DNA of 64,000 nucleotides from Vigna angularis (GCF_016808095.1 NC_068971.1:3918501-3982500), one strand, 5' to 3'. Counted from the stretch's first letter, positions 48,097 to 62,400 are shown. The notes: generated by a model from the sequence alone, not told the origin. Numbers and translations are program-made.

Positions 48097-51000
48097 TAAT
48101 GTGATATTTTTGCCTTGGGATGGTGGATATGCTTGTCGGAGGTTCTCACCATCTCTTCAATTTGATGTATACAGAGCCCCTTTGGGATGTCTCACCAACA
48201 GGCTTTAGCACAGGTTACAGCTCAAGCTGTCCTAGCGCAATCTCATATGCACATGCAAGCTGATTACCAGATGCATCCAGTAACTGCCCCTACTGAACCA
48301 CCTGTACAACAGCCATCTTTTGCTCTAAATGAAGCTTCAGAGCAGAAAATAGTTCCATCTGTATCAGAAGCTAAAAATGCTCAACTGGAAACGTCGGATA
48401 TCTCACAGGCTGATAAGAAATATCAGCTGGCTTCTCAGGCCATTGACAAGCCTGCAGATGATGGCTACAACTGGCGCAAGTATGGGCAGAAGCAGGTTAA
48501 AGGCAGCGAGTATCCAAGGAGCTACTACAAATGTACACATCTGAATTGCCTAGTGAAGAAAAAAGTTGAGCGTGCCCCTGATGGACACATAACTGAAATT
48601 ATATATAAAGGTCAGCATAACCATGAAAAGCCTCAGGCAAATAGACGTGTCAAGGATAATAGTGATTCAAATGGAAGTGCAATTGTTCAGCCTAAGTCTG
48701 AGTCAAACTCACAAGGTTGGGTTGGACAACAAGTAAACAAGTTTAGTGAAAACATTCCTGATTGTTCAGTTCCTGAAAGTGACCAGATCTCCAATCAAGG
48801 GGCACCTAGGCAACTACTACCTGGGTCAAGTGGGAGCGAGGAAGTGGGTGATGTAGATAATAGGGAAGAGGCGGATGACATTGAGCCAAACCCTAAGAGA
48901 AGGCAAGTTTAGTCATGTTGATCCTTTATCATAGAGCTATGCACCTCTATAATTCTTCTCAATATAGGCTAAATTTCTACTTTTCAGGAATACTGATGTT
49001 GCGGTTTCTGAAGTACCTCTTTCTCAGAAGACTGTCACAGAACCCAAAATTATTGTGCAAACAAGAAGCGAAGTTGATCTTTTGGATGATGGTTACAGGT
49101 GGAGAAAGTATGGTCAAAAAGTGGTGAAGGGAAATCCTCATCCGAGGTGATTCTTTAACTCTTTGCTACAATATATCTTCTAAAAGACTTGTATGTCCAT
49201 ATTTCTCAAAACTTCAGAATGTGTTTAATTCTCAACAGTATATCACATTGGAATTATGTAACTAATTGTATAAAGTTTGATTACCTTAATAGATATGATA
49301 TTAATCATAGATACAAGAATCCTTGATTAGTTTTTCTGTTTCTTTTGAATTCTACTATAAAAATATCGAAGTCAAATTAATTAGCAAGCATGAATTTTTA
49401 TGGTATAAGGTGAATAAGTGCAACCCAGTTTTAAGAAGTTTAGGTTTGCTTTTGCTTACATGAAATCCAGTCTGTGCTAAGTGTGTATAATGTGTGGTAA
49501 CTTGTACTGTGAAATGACTTTCTCTATTTGTATATTATGCATTCACTTTAGTTGTTTTTAAATGGGTACTATGTTCCTGAACAAATATAACACAATAGGT
49601 ATGTCTTTGCAAAACTTCTAAATTTTATGCTAGGGTTATTCGTCTAATATAACAACTTTACTCTCAGTGTAATTTCTGAAACTTAAAAGGGAGTTTGCAT
49701 GTGTTTCTTATACCTCAAGGAGGTTAATGTAAAATATACTCACAGACAAATCTGTGTTGATTGATACTACCTCTTTCAAAAATATCATTTTGTTTTGGAT
49801 TATGAACATCTTAAATAAAGTGTATTTGATAATTTGACAATATTTCCCTTGTACTTTTTGATGTTTTGCTATCATTTCATTCAGTGGGAGATCTCAAGAA
49901 ATAAGGATGAAGTTAGAGAAATTAATAGACATCTTCGTAGTTTCCTAAAGTAACAGATAAAATGAAACGAAATTTCTTCTGTAAGACTACTATTATTGTG
50001 AGAAGGAGTATTATCTTTCCGTCTTACTGCTAAATTAACTTCACGTGCTTTTAGTTTTCTTCATATTGTGTATTATAAGTATTCGCTTAGAAATTTGCTT
50101 TCGCCTATCCTTGATTTCTGGCTTTTCATTTCTCTGTACAAATGATTTTCTGTGTCGGAATGTCTGCTTCTGCTTCCAGATTCGATTATAGAATTTTATC
50201 TGTCAGCTTCTATAAGTAATATGATTGGGGACTACAACCCCAAATGTTGTGCTTGACAAATTTTTACTGGAAATTTGGGAGAAGCTTGACATTTTATCTC
50301 GACGGTGGAGACTAATAGCCACCAGGAATAAGTATATTATGTTTGTCACTTTTCATATTATTTTCAAGTCTTTCTTTAAATGAATCTAGTTAGTGGTACA
50401 TTTGATGGGAAATTTGGAATGCAATATGCAACGTATTTTAGTTGTTAATTCAGTTTCTATCCAATTTTTTAAATTTAAAATTAGAGAACTTTGTTGTTTC
50501 ATCTTATAATTTAATTAAAAAAAAACTAAATTATCTTGTTACACAAAGAGTTCTATTTATTTTCACATTATGTGTGCTCCTTTGATTCTAAAGTGTTTTC
50601 ACTTTTTTTTTTCTGTACTCTTGTATTTATATTCTTACCTGGGAGAATCTGCTGTGTTTCCCCATCTACATGGATGTTATTGAAACTTTTGCTGTTGTTT
50701 CTCGCAGCATTAGTCAGCGATCTGATTATCAGCACCACTTCAACTGTGTGATTAGTCTCTGAATTTCTGTATTCATTATAGCAGTTTTTTTTTACCATGA
50801 GATAATCGTAACATCAAGATTCAAGTTTTGTTCCTGTGCCCTCAACCCTCACTGAAATGTATGATGTTCGATAGAAAATGTTTCTTTCTCTTGTTTCCTT
50901 GAAGCCAGTGTGTTCTCATCTTTTGATGCATAACTGTTACCCTTAGATATACAGTTAGGACATGGAGGGTTTATGAAAGGAGAAAGATAATAGAGAATAA

Positions 51001-51703
51001 AGATGAGTACTTAACTGTTGAGCAGTTAAGGGGACGGGAAAAGGTCTATAAAAAGGACCTCTTTTGTAGTTACGGGTAGACAGTTTTTACCTTTGAGTTT
51101 GTAGACCGGTTCAGACCTGGTGAAGGAGGTTAAGCTCCTGGGTTTCCAGTTGTATTCTTGATTCTTTGATATGAATAAAATTCAATTCATTACCATTTCT
51201 TGTTGTGAAATTGATTGAAGTGTGCGAGTGAGGGAGATAGTTAGGATTCTTACCCAGATTCCTAACATATACACACTTACTTTTGTCAATATATATGAGG
51301 AGACAGTCACTCATTCTTTCAATCTGAATACAATTCGATAACCAGTGTTGTTTATAAGCCTTGAATGTATTATGTTTTGTAGTACTTTTAACTTGTCTGG
51401 TACTGAATTTGTATGGGCAGGAGTTATTACAAATGCACAAGTGCAGGATGCAACGTGCGTAAGCATGTTGAGAGAGCTTCAACCGACCCCAAAGCTGTCA
51501 TAACCACGTACGAGGGTAAGCATAATCATGATGTGCCTGCTGCTAGAAATAGCAGCCACAACACAGCTAATACAAATTCAGTGCCATTAAAACCGCACAA
51601 TGTCGTACCGGAGAAGCACCCTTTACTTAAAGACATGGATTTTGGAAGCAATGACCAAAGGCCTGTACATTTGCGCTTAAAAGAAGAGCAAATCATAGTA
51701 TAA
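46763..51703 (+). CDS. Group I WRKY transcription factor, WRKY3/WRKY4-like, 4 exons
   Basis: Nuclear DNA-binding protein for W-box promoters; Arabidopsis WRKY3 and WRKY4 act in responses to necrotrophs. Exons: 46763-47149, 48175-48902, 48988-49146, 51421-51703, giving 518 aa. N-terminal family motifs are present ([58 protein letters not shown]). The first WRKY domain has WRKYGQK at 229-235 and zinc ligands C249, C254, H277, H279. The second has WRKYGQK at 410-416 and C430, C435, H459, H461. Between them is the conserved DIEPNPKRR basic stretch. Intron 2 (48903-48987) uses a GC donor (AAG|GCAAGT), the only way to keep the frame. Intron 3 splits the second WRKY domain at the classical PR position and is 2.3 kb, with a probable solo LTR. 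The C-terminus LRLKEEQ matches WRKY4. Confidence 0.93.
48035..48097. repeat. (ATT)n microsatellite in WRKY intron 1
   Basis: About 60 bp of ATT trinucleotides with one GTT interruption. Poly-Leu or poly-Tyr frames here are artefacts. Confidence 0.9.
49763..50015. mobile_element. Possible Stowaway-like MITE in WRKY intron 3
   Basis: Left end GATACTACCTCTTTC; right end reverse-complements to GATAATACTCCTTCTC. The ends are imperfect inverted repeats about 250 bp apart with AT-rich non-coding DNA between. The match is weak. Confidence 0.3.
50935..51267 (+). mobile_element. Probable solo LTR in WRKY intron 3
   Basis: Begins TGTTACCCTTAG and ends ATTCCTAACA (TG...CA, with inverted TGTTA/TAACA ends). 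It contains a promoter-like TCTATAAAAAGGACC at about 51041 and an AATAAA-type signal at 51173, in the order expected of an LTR, about 333 bp long. The flanking 5-mers (ATAAC and TATAC) are not a clean target duplication, so the borders may be slightly off or the insertion old. Confidence 0.5.
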
Positions 51704-53348
51704 AAGTGTGGCGTCGTGATTACTCATTCCACCTAAAGTACAGAATGAAGTTGTCTAGAAGATGAAATGGATAATACAAAGGTGTAGTCACTAGTCAGTT
51801 GGCAATGGTCAGTGCATGTTTATTGTTTTCTATTTTCACTGTATGTAACACCTTTTGTACATCTAAATTATGGAATTGGTTGTATAAGATATCGTTTACA
51901 GGTATGAAGATCATTTAAGCTAATGTACGAACATTATTATATAATTTATAAAATACTCCTTGTAAGCTGTAAGGCAGTTCTAGAGAGTACAAATAATTGG
52001 AATGCTTGTACTGAATTCCTTTTTATATGTTATGGAAGTTTAAAGAATGACTTTGATAACTCCAATCATCTTGAATGGATTTATCTTATTTAGCCGTCCC
52101 CACTAAGTGGGACAGTGCTTAGATTTTTTTATTACAACCATGTAAACTGGTTTTGTTAAGATTCCAGCAATGTGAAGTTGTTGCATAATGTTTAACTCAT
52201 TATTGTTCACAAGAGATAAGTTAAGTTAAATCTAACAAATTTTGTCACTACTTTCAGCTGCCTTGTACTTGATAACACACTGAACTTGTATCTAGGATCT
52301 GTGTGTGTGACGAAGTCTAGAGAAATTGATGGGATGAAAATAAAAAATTGAATGAAAATAGATGAGACATAAAGTAGAAATTAATGCATATTTGGTAGGT
52401 AGGAGATGGAGATAGATGAAAAGAAGTTTGTGTTTGTAAGAAAAGAAAAAATACGGAATTATATTGTATTATCTTTCACACACATATTTCTATTTTCTTA
52501 TTTATATATATACACACACGTATTGAATTTCTCTTTCCTCAAGCAGGTTCTTCCTTTTCCTTCCATCGAACGAACATGTTTAACTTATTTTATAAAATTG
52601 CCACAATTTAAACTCTTTATGATTATATTCTTATGTAAAATTCTGCATTTTCTCTGAGGGATGTTTTAGCAGGATGAGATTTAGGTTGGAGTGGATAATG
52701 TGTAATAGAGAAAGCATAGCTCCACTTACTACTTTTATTCTGTCTACTTTAGTGTCAGACTTTGCTCCTTGGTGTTACACCTCAAACAATTGTGGATATT
52801 GATTTTGTTCTTAAGAGTTAAAAAATTCTTTTCAAACCCATTTTAAATATGGAATTATTTGATTTTCTTTTAAAGAAAAGTATATCAGTTCTACATAAAA
52901 GTGGTTTAATTTAAAGACTTGACTTTAATGATTAATTAATTAAAAAACTAAATTGGAATAAAAATGATTGAAAGGTTGAAATTATATGTTAATCGTAATA
53001 AAAGAATGTAAAATATAATTTGATCTTGAAAAAGAAACAAATTCTTTAGTAATTTGTTTATTTATATGTAGATATGGCCTCTACATGTTCTTGATAATCT
53101 GACAAAAAAGTATAGAAAGGAAGGGAAGCCCCCATCTGCTGCTACCTTTATTATTTTCTAAAGATGGTCAAAACATTAAAGTTTAGACTTATTTAATTTA
53201 ACTCATCTTTTTTTTTTCTGCTCACTTTACCCGTGTCAAGGAATCTTAGCAACAAGAAATTTAACCACTGAGTAACTTTTAGTAGTTTTTGAACAACAAA
53301 TAACTTATACCAGAATAATATAAATTATATATTCTTCTTTTATCAGCA

Positions 53349-53418
<70 letters not shown>

Positions 53419-54757
53419 ACTACAAATAACAATTATTAGGTGTCAACATCATAAAAGAATTTATTACAGTATTTTTTGAGTGTTTGAGCATGACATTAAA
53501 TCATTTTCCGAGTACAAGATGTGAGCATTACACAACAATTATTAAGTGATGCTTAAATTATAAGTTTCTCTCTTTTTTTCAGATACTCTTTTGGAAGAGA
53601 ACATTATTAAAAAATGGTTCAACATTAAACATAAACACTCATTTTAATGAAAATTAAACCTTGACTCCCCGTGAGGGATTAATTATTTTATTAAACTAAG
53701 ATCTATCACAATCTTTTATAATTAATACTGTGTAACTGATACATGCAAACTACTGTAAAACTTTTTGCACTGTCTCTGATAATTAAACGTGTACATATAA
53801 AAAACATATAAAAAACATGTATCCTTGCATTCTTTTAACAGAGAAACAAAATCATACAATGATGCACCAAAAAGCCCCAAAACATGTACTACATAACTTT
53901 AGTCACATAATCAAAATACAATCAAAACCAGAAACAATCATGACCCACGCAGTCATGAACAGTTTGAAAGGAAAGAACATCATAACCACAGTCACTCACT
54001 GAACATGTAAATTATCCAATCAAGTCCAAGAGAGGTGTCAGGTCACAATTGGACAGCAACTCAAAACTACAAGAACTGTCGGATTGCAACTATATACAAC
54101 TGACACTTGACCAACAAAAAAAGAAGTAAATTTTATTGCTATTATAACGTGATGATAGAAAAAAAGATTAGTGTAGATATATGATTGCTGATAAAATTAT
54201 TTTTCCAACCCAAATCCACTAATTCCATCATGCGTTTGAATGGTGCTGTAAGGAGTTGGCATGTAGCCATCGTGCACCATGCCATTACAGCACACTCTCT
54301 TTTTCTCTTTCTCTTTGTACTTCTCTGTGTATCCAAACAAAGCGACAAACAAACAGAAAACAATAAGACATTATTCGAACCGTTACATTACACCTTTCTC
54401 TCTCTCTCTCTCTCTTTTCTTTCTTTCTCTTACATTTAGAACACCAAAAAGAGATATGCACCCTTGGGACCCGCGAATGTCTCACGACCGTTCGCGACAT
54501 CCTCGAAAATCCTCCGCAGATCTCGCGACATACGGAGAGAAAGACGAGGGTTGGATATTGATTACTGGATTGTGTCATTTTCGGAAGAGAGAAAAAACCA
54601 AGCCCAAGGAGCGAGGTAGGAGCAACAAACCATCCGTTTTTCCTCCTCTCCCAATGCTTTTCTTTCTGGGTTTCTCTCCGTTTTCTCTCTGATCGTTTCG
54701 TTTTTCTCCGGAGGCGTTTTCGCGACCCGTTTCCTAGCCGGGTCGGAGCCCCGGAAA
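51704..54757. other. Intergenic region between WRKY and CDK-like genes
   Basis: AT-rich with no recognised gene. CCCCACTAAGTGGGAC at about 52096 is a small inverted repeat that resembles tails of plant retroposons, unproven. A TA microsatellite lies at 53354-53415. From about 54390 the sequence is pyrimidine-rich (CT run about 54396-54420) and is the likely 5' UTR of the kinase gene. Confidence 0.4.
53354..53415. repeat. (TA)n microsatellite
   Basis: About 62 bp of uninterrupted TA dinucleotides. Confidence 0.95.
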
Positions 54758-57700
54758 ATGGGTTGCGCGAGCTCGAGGCGGGCTCTTGCCGGAAGCGATT
54801 TCACGCCGCCGGGACTGCTATCGTTGCGATCGAGCTCGCGGAAAAGGTGCAATGGGAAGAGGCGAAACGGCGTCGTGGAGGCGCGTGAGGTAGACGCGGG
54901 AATGGAGGAGGGGAAGGAGTGGAAGAAGGGGAGCTTGAGAGGTCCGGTGTCGTTGAGGTTGTCGTGTAGGTTTGTGGAGGCTGAGCAGAATGCCGCTGGG
55001 TGGCCATCTTGGCTTACCTCTGTTGCAGGGGAAGCTATTCAAGGGTGGGTCCCTCTCAAAACCGATTCTTTTGAGAGATTGGATAAGGTACTCAACTCAT
55101 TTATACATTGATATTCAAGTTGAAAAATGATTGCTGACATCTCAAACACTAAATTATTCGAAAGGAAATTTGACAGTAAGATACAATACAATATAAAGAA
55201 ATTATAGACATTGTTGTGGATGTTTCATGCTTAGAAGTTATTAGAGGTTTGTGCATTCAATTTTATCTTGTATATTCTTTAATATTCTATTAAATATTAT
55301 CGCGTATAATGAAAATCAAACAATTTTAATAGTAGTTGTTTCAAAGTGTTGTAATTTAATGCAGAAAAGGATACAACTTACTAGCAATAGAGTTTCACCC
55401 ATGGTAATATTTAATAAACATTTATCAATCATGTTGTTGCGATGAATTATTAGAAAATAGTATCGAAAGTATGTGAGGAATTAAATCTAACTTTTTCAAT
55501 AAGAATTTGACTTTTAACTTGGTAGTTCACATAATTAATAGAGCATGTGTTGAAAGTTAACCAATATTATTGGGATGAAACTCCAATTTGGATAAGAACA
55601 ATCTTACTTTTTTGTTCTTGAAAAAATGAATGCTTTATGGCGATTAATTAAGTGTACATGATGGTTGGGCCAAGTTCATGTAGGCTTTAATTTTTGCAAT
55701 GATGATTTTGTTTAAAGATGGCAATAAGCTTCGTAATGTGATGAGTTGTATAGTATGAGATGGAGGCAGTTTTTTGACTTTTTATAATTTGGTGGGAAAT
55801 AAATGATGGGATTGGTGGACCATTTGTTTTCTTAAACTTAGTTTTCAATTTTGGATGTAACTTCAGTTGTGTTCAAGAGTCCTCCTAATGTAGAACAAGG
55901 CTAAACAACAATTCTTCTAACCAAACATAATGATATTAAATGTTGAAGTTTTTGCATTTAACTATTAGAGAAAAAAAACAAAAAAAACAAATCATTTTGC
56001 TAAGGTTCGATGAAAATTTGATGTTAGATTCTCACGAACTAGCAACTAGCTTGTAAAGAACAGAGACAATTTCTTGGCCTTATTACGGCTTCTTAATGTC
56101 ATTATGTTCTTAACATTTATCTATTTACAGCATTTTCTTTTCTGTAGATTGGACAAGGTACATATAGCAATGTATTCCAAGCACGTGAAATTGAAACTGG
56201 GAGGATGGTTGCCCTGAAGAAGGTACGATTTGACAAACTTAAAGATGATAGCATTAGGTTCATGGCAAGAGAAATAGCGATTCTTCGCTCACTTGACCAC
56301 CCAAACATCATGAAATTGGATGGTATAATTACTTCACAACAATCAAACAACATATACCTTGTATTTGAATACATGGAGCATGACCTTGCTGGCCTAGTGG
56401 CTTCTCCTGATATAAAGTTCACTGAATCACAGGTTTGTCTGCATTTTATTACACAATTTTGTGACTCACTAGGTTGGTTACTTTAGCTTAGTGCATTAGA
56501 TGTTACCATAACTGTTGTTTCATATTTTACTCAACAGATTAAGTGTTACATGAGACAGTTATTAAGTGGAATCGAGCATTGTCACCTTCGAGGTATTATG
56601 CATCGAGACATTAAAGTATCTAATATACTAGTGAACAATGAAGGTGTTCTCAAGATAGGAGATTTTGGATTAGCAAATACCCTTAGTCCTAATAGCAAGC
56701 AACCCTTAACAAGTCGAGTGGTGACTCTATGGTATCGTCCTCCTGAACTTTTAATGGGATCAACGGACTATGGTGTTTCGGTGGATCTATGGAGTGTTGG
56801 CTGTGTATTTGCTGAACTTTTTCTGGGGAAGCCCATCCTTAAGGGGAGAACTGAGGTAATCCTCATTTTCAACAACACACTATAACATTGTTCCAACGAG
56901 AATTTACCTTATCACCACATCACATTAATGCATAGGATCCTGAAATTGCCATGTTGTTTTTCCTTCAGGGAGATAAAATTCAAGACTTTATTCATCCTTA
57001 CAAGGATAATTAATGCATCATTTCATTTGTGAGGTTAACACTAAGTCTTTGTAGGCTTAATTTGTTGTGTGTTCTTATTTAATCTACAGGTGGAACAATT
57101 ACACAGAATTTTCAAGCTTTGCGGGTCTCCACCTGAGGAATACTGGAAAAAGAGTAACCTTCCTCTGGCCACAATGTTTAAGCCTCAGACTAATTACGAA
57201 GCCTCTCTTCAAGAGAGGTGTAAAGGTTTTCCTGTAACTGCTGTAAAACTACTTGAGACTTTACTTTCCATTGATCCCTCCAAGCGTGGGACTGCCTCCT
57301 CTGCACTCACGTCTGAGGTGAATCTTTATGCATTTTGTTCTTCTTCCTTTTTCAATAAGATTTATCTTTACCATAAAGAATGAATCTTCACTAGTTAACT
57401 ATGAGGATGGTGTTCCATGAGTATTTTTCATAGTTGTTATTCTGAAACTGCTGTTTTATTAGGACGCATACTGGCTTTTGGCTATTGCACGTAAGTACGT
57501 TTCTGATTCTATGTTTCATGTTGGACATTTTGTAGTATTTCAGCACCAAGCCATATGCCTGTGATCCATCACTCATGCCAAAGTATCCACCAAGCAAAGA
57601 AATGGATGCTAGAAATAGGGAAGAAGCGAGCAGGTATATATAATTTCTCAGTTTTCTTCTATACATTATGGCAAAGCTATATTACACTTGGCTTTTTCTC

Positions 57701-59405
57701 CTGCTTTGACTCTTATTTATAAATTTAGTTATTATTAGTACTACTATAGGGAATGTAAATTAAAGGTTGCATCATCTTCGAAAAGGCCAAGGCCTAAATT
57801 TTGGTCACATTCGCGTATATCAAAACCTTATACTGGAGAATTAGCATTCATTATTCATTTAAATCATTCACCAGGTCCAAACTTGAGTATCTTAACCACC
57901 GAATTATTTAAAATGGATACTCTTCCTAATCATGGTTTCTATTGAAACAACATGCTTAATTTATTTCCAATTTCTGTGACTGAATTCTGTCTTGTACACA
58001 GGAAAAAGACTTTAGGTAAAGGGAGAGAGGCTGTAACTTCAAAAAGGAATAGACGAGTCCACAAAGTTTCCCATGACCATATAAATTTCAACAAACCAGC
58101 TTGGAAAGAGGTGCTCTTGCTTTCAGTAACAGTGCCACGCTTCTTGAAGAAAATAACTATTTTTTATTCACTTCTCTTTCTTGTTTGTGAAGGAAATGCA
58201 GAATAGTTCTCAAAATATTGGCACAGGGGATGATGGTTGGGCACATGTTGCAAAAGTTAAAATAGGAGCTTTGCATAAAGAGCAACCAAAGGCTTCATGT
58301 GATGGAAAGTCTGAGGCTGCCCAAGTGGTGGATGGTTGCAATGGAAACAGTGTATACGCTGGACCAGCACCAGTCTCAGCATCCAGTGGTTTTACATGGG
58401 CTAAAAGGAGAAAACCAGAAGCTTCATCCATATTGTCTGATGGTTCAAGAAGCAAAATCAGTGCTCTGGATCCAATCTTTGTAAAAGGCAAATGTGATTT
58501 AACAAAACATGAGATAGAAGTTTCAGAAAGGAAACATGGTTTCAACACAAGACATCAGGACAGGATTTTCAGCCATGTATTACCAATATACCAGGCTCCT
58601 CGCTTTCAACAAAAATCATTCGATTTAGCTGATAAATACAACTCAAATTATTTCATGGAATTTGATTTCACAGATAAATTGGATACTCTGTTTGATCAGG
58701 TAAGTTTGAAATCCTCAGTCGAATTATGATCAAACAAAACCATAGGTTATCATTGTTGATAATGGACAATGTATATGCCACTTTTTATAACATTAACAAT
58801 GTCAGGTTTGGTAACTAATACTTCATATGTGTTTTTTCATTAATAGGTGGACATAATCATTTCTAATGGATTTACTTTTTTTTTTACTAATTAGTGGTTC
58901 AAAAACTTCCCTTGCTATAGTATAACTTAATTCTCCAAATATCAGTAACATCACAATGATTTCCAAATGATAATTTTAGTCCTTAAACTATTAATTTGGT
59001 CCTAGCGAATAGTAGCTTTGAACTATTTTGATGTCTACAAATTAACACCAGAGAAGCAATTTGGTCTAATAATCTTTGGTAAACTAAATTATTGTTCTTT
59101 TATTAATTTACTTACTGTTCATAGAAATTCTTGTTTAGTAGTGTTGTTTTCACCGAGTGTTGGTTATATATGAAATCTTGATATGAATCAAAATACGTAT
59201 GTACTGCTCTATTTTAATCAGGTTGCATCTTATTTTATGTGCCAAATATTTACAGGACCACAGAAAATATGGTGAGCCTGTGAAGTTATCAGCGGCAAAA
59301 ATGATTTCATCAAATAAAAAGGACGAGTTGTTGCAGCGGAATGATATGCGTCAATCTCTTCGTATGTCAACATCGGGAAGAGGTAAAGAGACTACTTTTA
59401 TCTAG
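54758..59405 (+). CDS. CDK-like Ser/Thr protein kinase (At1g54610/IBS1 type), 8 exons
   Basis: Member of the plant cyclin-dependent-kinase-related family with long tails; substrates are unknown. Exons: 54758-55087, 56148-56432, 56538-56855, 57090-57317, 57536-57633, 58002-58110, 58193-58699, 59256-59405, giving 674 aa with consistent phases. The N-terminus MGCASSRR fits N-myristoylation at Gly2 with a Cys for palmitoylation, so membrane attachment is likely. The kinase domain starts at 111 (IGQGTYSNVF), with lysine about 134 (VALKKVRF), catalytic HRDIKVSN (Asp229), DFGLAN (Asp247) and TLWYRPPELL. The last conserved kinase segment is LLSIDPSKRGTASSAL. The C-terminal tail is basic and Ser-rich (RKKTLGKGR, ASSGFTWAKRRKP). 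The extreme C-terminus is uncertain: reading on gives GRGKETTFI and a stop, while splicing at 59382 to an acceptor near 59580 would end after GRDQ. The 5' UTR is CT-rich with several small upstream frames. Confidence 0.88.
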
Positions 59406-62400
59406 GGTGATGTTACACAAGAAACAAACATATTTCACCTCCATGCATGCTCAACATAATGTTGCAGTATACATTTTTCTTTGGTCTGTAACTGCAGTTT
59501 TAAGGGTAAATCAGAAGTTGTTTAAAACAAAATTTCAATATAGCTCGTTATGAATACCAGCATATGAATTTGTGTATTACAGACCAATGACACAAGGATC
59601 GATGGAGAGGATTAATCCCACATCTTCAAGGGCTGCATGGCTAAGAAAACATTGTGGCCATTGATGATATCCTTAATGGATATCTGAACCATTATAACTT
59701 GTACTTCAGCTCTCTTGATTTGTTCTTTACAGAGTTAAGTGTACATATAGGACTAACTCTGAATTATACATAGGATTACAGTAACAAATTGCAGCTCCCA
59801 AGTGTTGGGTGATATGCTTAATGAAAAGTTAACTTTTCTAAGAATTCTTTTACCTTGGTGGCCATCTACTACATGTGTTCATTTATTTATTTCATCATGT
59901 TCTTTCAACCCTTGTATATGCTGCATTACAGATATTGAAAACTTGAAAAGAGAGAGAAATATAAAAGTATTATTCTAAAAATACTCTTGCAAATAGGCAA
60001 TACAAAGTACTCCAATGAAGTTATACCAAAGCAATATTCTATATTTCTGCTTTGTTGATTTAAAAGTACTTAAGGATGAGATAAACCACAATTTCCTTTT
60101 TTATTGTCTTTGTGGTTCTAACACTTACATATATTGTAGGAGATTACTTCGTGCATTCTTTATGAAATCGAAAATGTATTAAAAAATTTCTGGATTACAG
60201 TTTCCAGAAATATTCTAAAAGAAAATATTTTAACTATTCAGGATTATTCATTCTATAACAACTTCATTCACCATGTCCTCTTGGCTACAAAAAACACATT
60301 AACGGTGTGGCCATACTTGTTGGAATTTGTCTTCACTGACGACATCATTGTTGGCACGAAGCACATTGGCGTGGCGTATGTACAAAGGTTTCGTAGGAAA
60401 TTGCTTCGGTCACCATTGCAGTTTTGATACAACTTAAACTCAAAATATCAGTAGGTTATTGACCATGTAGATGATGTTCTCAATCGCAATGCCAAGAAAA
60501 TCATTCAGGAAACTAAAACTGAATGTTTTCTCTGACATGCGTGAGCCGACATATCTTTTTGCAGAACGTGTAACCCATGTACTTATTTGAAACATTCTAG
60601 ATTTATATTCTAGAAGATGTACAGATTTTACAAGGTTATTTTTATTATGAAATTGCAAGCCTCAATAGTAATGTCATCAGTTTATGGTCATCTCAATAAG
60701 CTTGGAATTGGGTCAATGAACATGTGGTGAAAGGATAAAATATTTTTATTGTAAAAGAAAACATTTATCATATAAAAAGCATAGAAGTTATTGAATGTTA
60801 ATTTGTTTACTAATTTAAAACATTTAATGGTATAAATTTACTGCTTGCACTCTCTGTTTATGATTACAAGTTTTAAAAGGTTATGAATTCGTAGAAAAAT
60901 GTCACTAAAAAAATACTGTAGAAACAGGACCGTGTCACTATCGAAGATTGAAGTTATTTTATATGAACATTGGTAATGACTATGTATTATGAAAAATGTT
61001 GTTTCACTGTTTGCTGAATAATATTATCAGTGTGTGTTCCACTATCAACTGAGACAGTAACTTGACATCAAGCACCAATATCTTTCTTTTCTGACCCTTT
61101 CACTCATACTCCAATTATATCAGTAATTGCAAAAACTTATGTGTCACAACTAACACATCCTATATCTATCCTCATCAATAAATAATCCAAAGAAAGTGGA
61201 CAATTACTACAATTCCTGGGGTCAGAAAAGAAATCACCTATATGCCTTTATCTGTTTTTAATTATCACTCAGTATAATTTAATTAATAAAATAAAGAATT
61301 TAATCTGCTCGCTGTTTAAATTCTCTTTTGCTGTCAGAATTTCTGTGCTATCCAAAATCCTAGTTGATGGCCTCTTACAGTCTAAATTTGGAGGAACTTT
61401 CAAAAAAGTTCAGATCATAAAATACAAGTTTTCACCTTATAATATCTTAACTAATAGAAGTGACAAGTTGCATGATAAAGAAAAATATTCTATTTTATCA
61501 TGTGTAAAGGCTATATAAAACTAAGGAAATGAAGTAACAAAAAACCACTAAAACAGTCAAGACAACAAAATTTAATACTAGTGATAGATCGTCTAGTTAA
61601 TCTTAACCCTACCAGACGCTTTCTAGTATAGACTGTGTTTTTATGTTTTTCACCAAATGATCATGATTTTAGGCCGAATACACCACTCTAAAAGAATAAT
61701 TGTGTTTGAGAAAATAGATTATACTAGTATATCAATATTCTGTATCTAACTATGCACCTGAATTGCCAGCATTTTTTTGTCAATCACAGTGTTATATTTG
61801 TTTCCGTATACATTTTATTTTAAATCTGTGTCAACACTAAAACCAATGGTAGAGCTCTGCTCACCATCCTCGTATTATTGATATTGTAGAATATAAGAGA
61901 ATATTGCTGCACTAACACATGCACCCACTTGAAGAGACAGAGAGAGAGAGGAATATTTCACTTAACTTTATTCAATTGATGCTATATTATGACTCTTACA
62001 AGTGGTGGCATATTTGTAGGCATAATTTTCTTATCAAATAATGAGAAAATAATCCAGACAATATAAAATAACATTGTAAATCAATTTGTTAACTTTTGTA
62101 ATAAGTACTTAATAAAATATTACCCTACTATGCTTTCTTATTGATTTCCGTGAAGAAATTAAACTCAAATAATGTAAAACATATATAAGAACTTAGTAAT
62201 GAAGTAAATTTAGTTTCCAATAATGAGAAAAATTATGCAATAAGGACAATAAAATATGAGACAATAATATAGGTGAGACAGCTACGAGAATCTTTACCGA
62301 AACTCTTGAATGCATATTTGTGATATTTAAAGAACACGTTAATATTAAATGCTGCCGTACATAAAGCAAATGTTTTGCACTTGCAAAAGCAATAATAAGT

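Noticed and set aside
47916..48208. Reading frames with poly-Tyr or poly-Leu tracts
   Set aside because: They are translations of the ATT microsatellite in WRKY intron 1.
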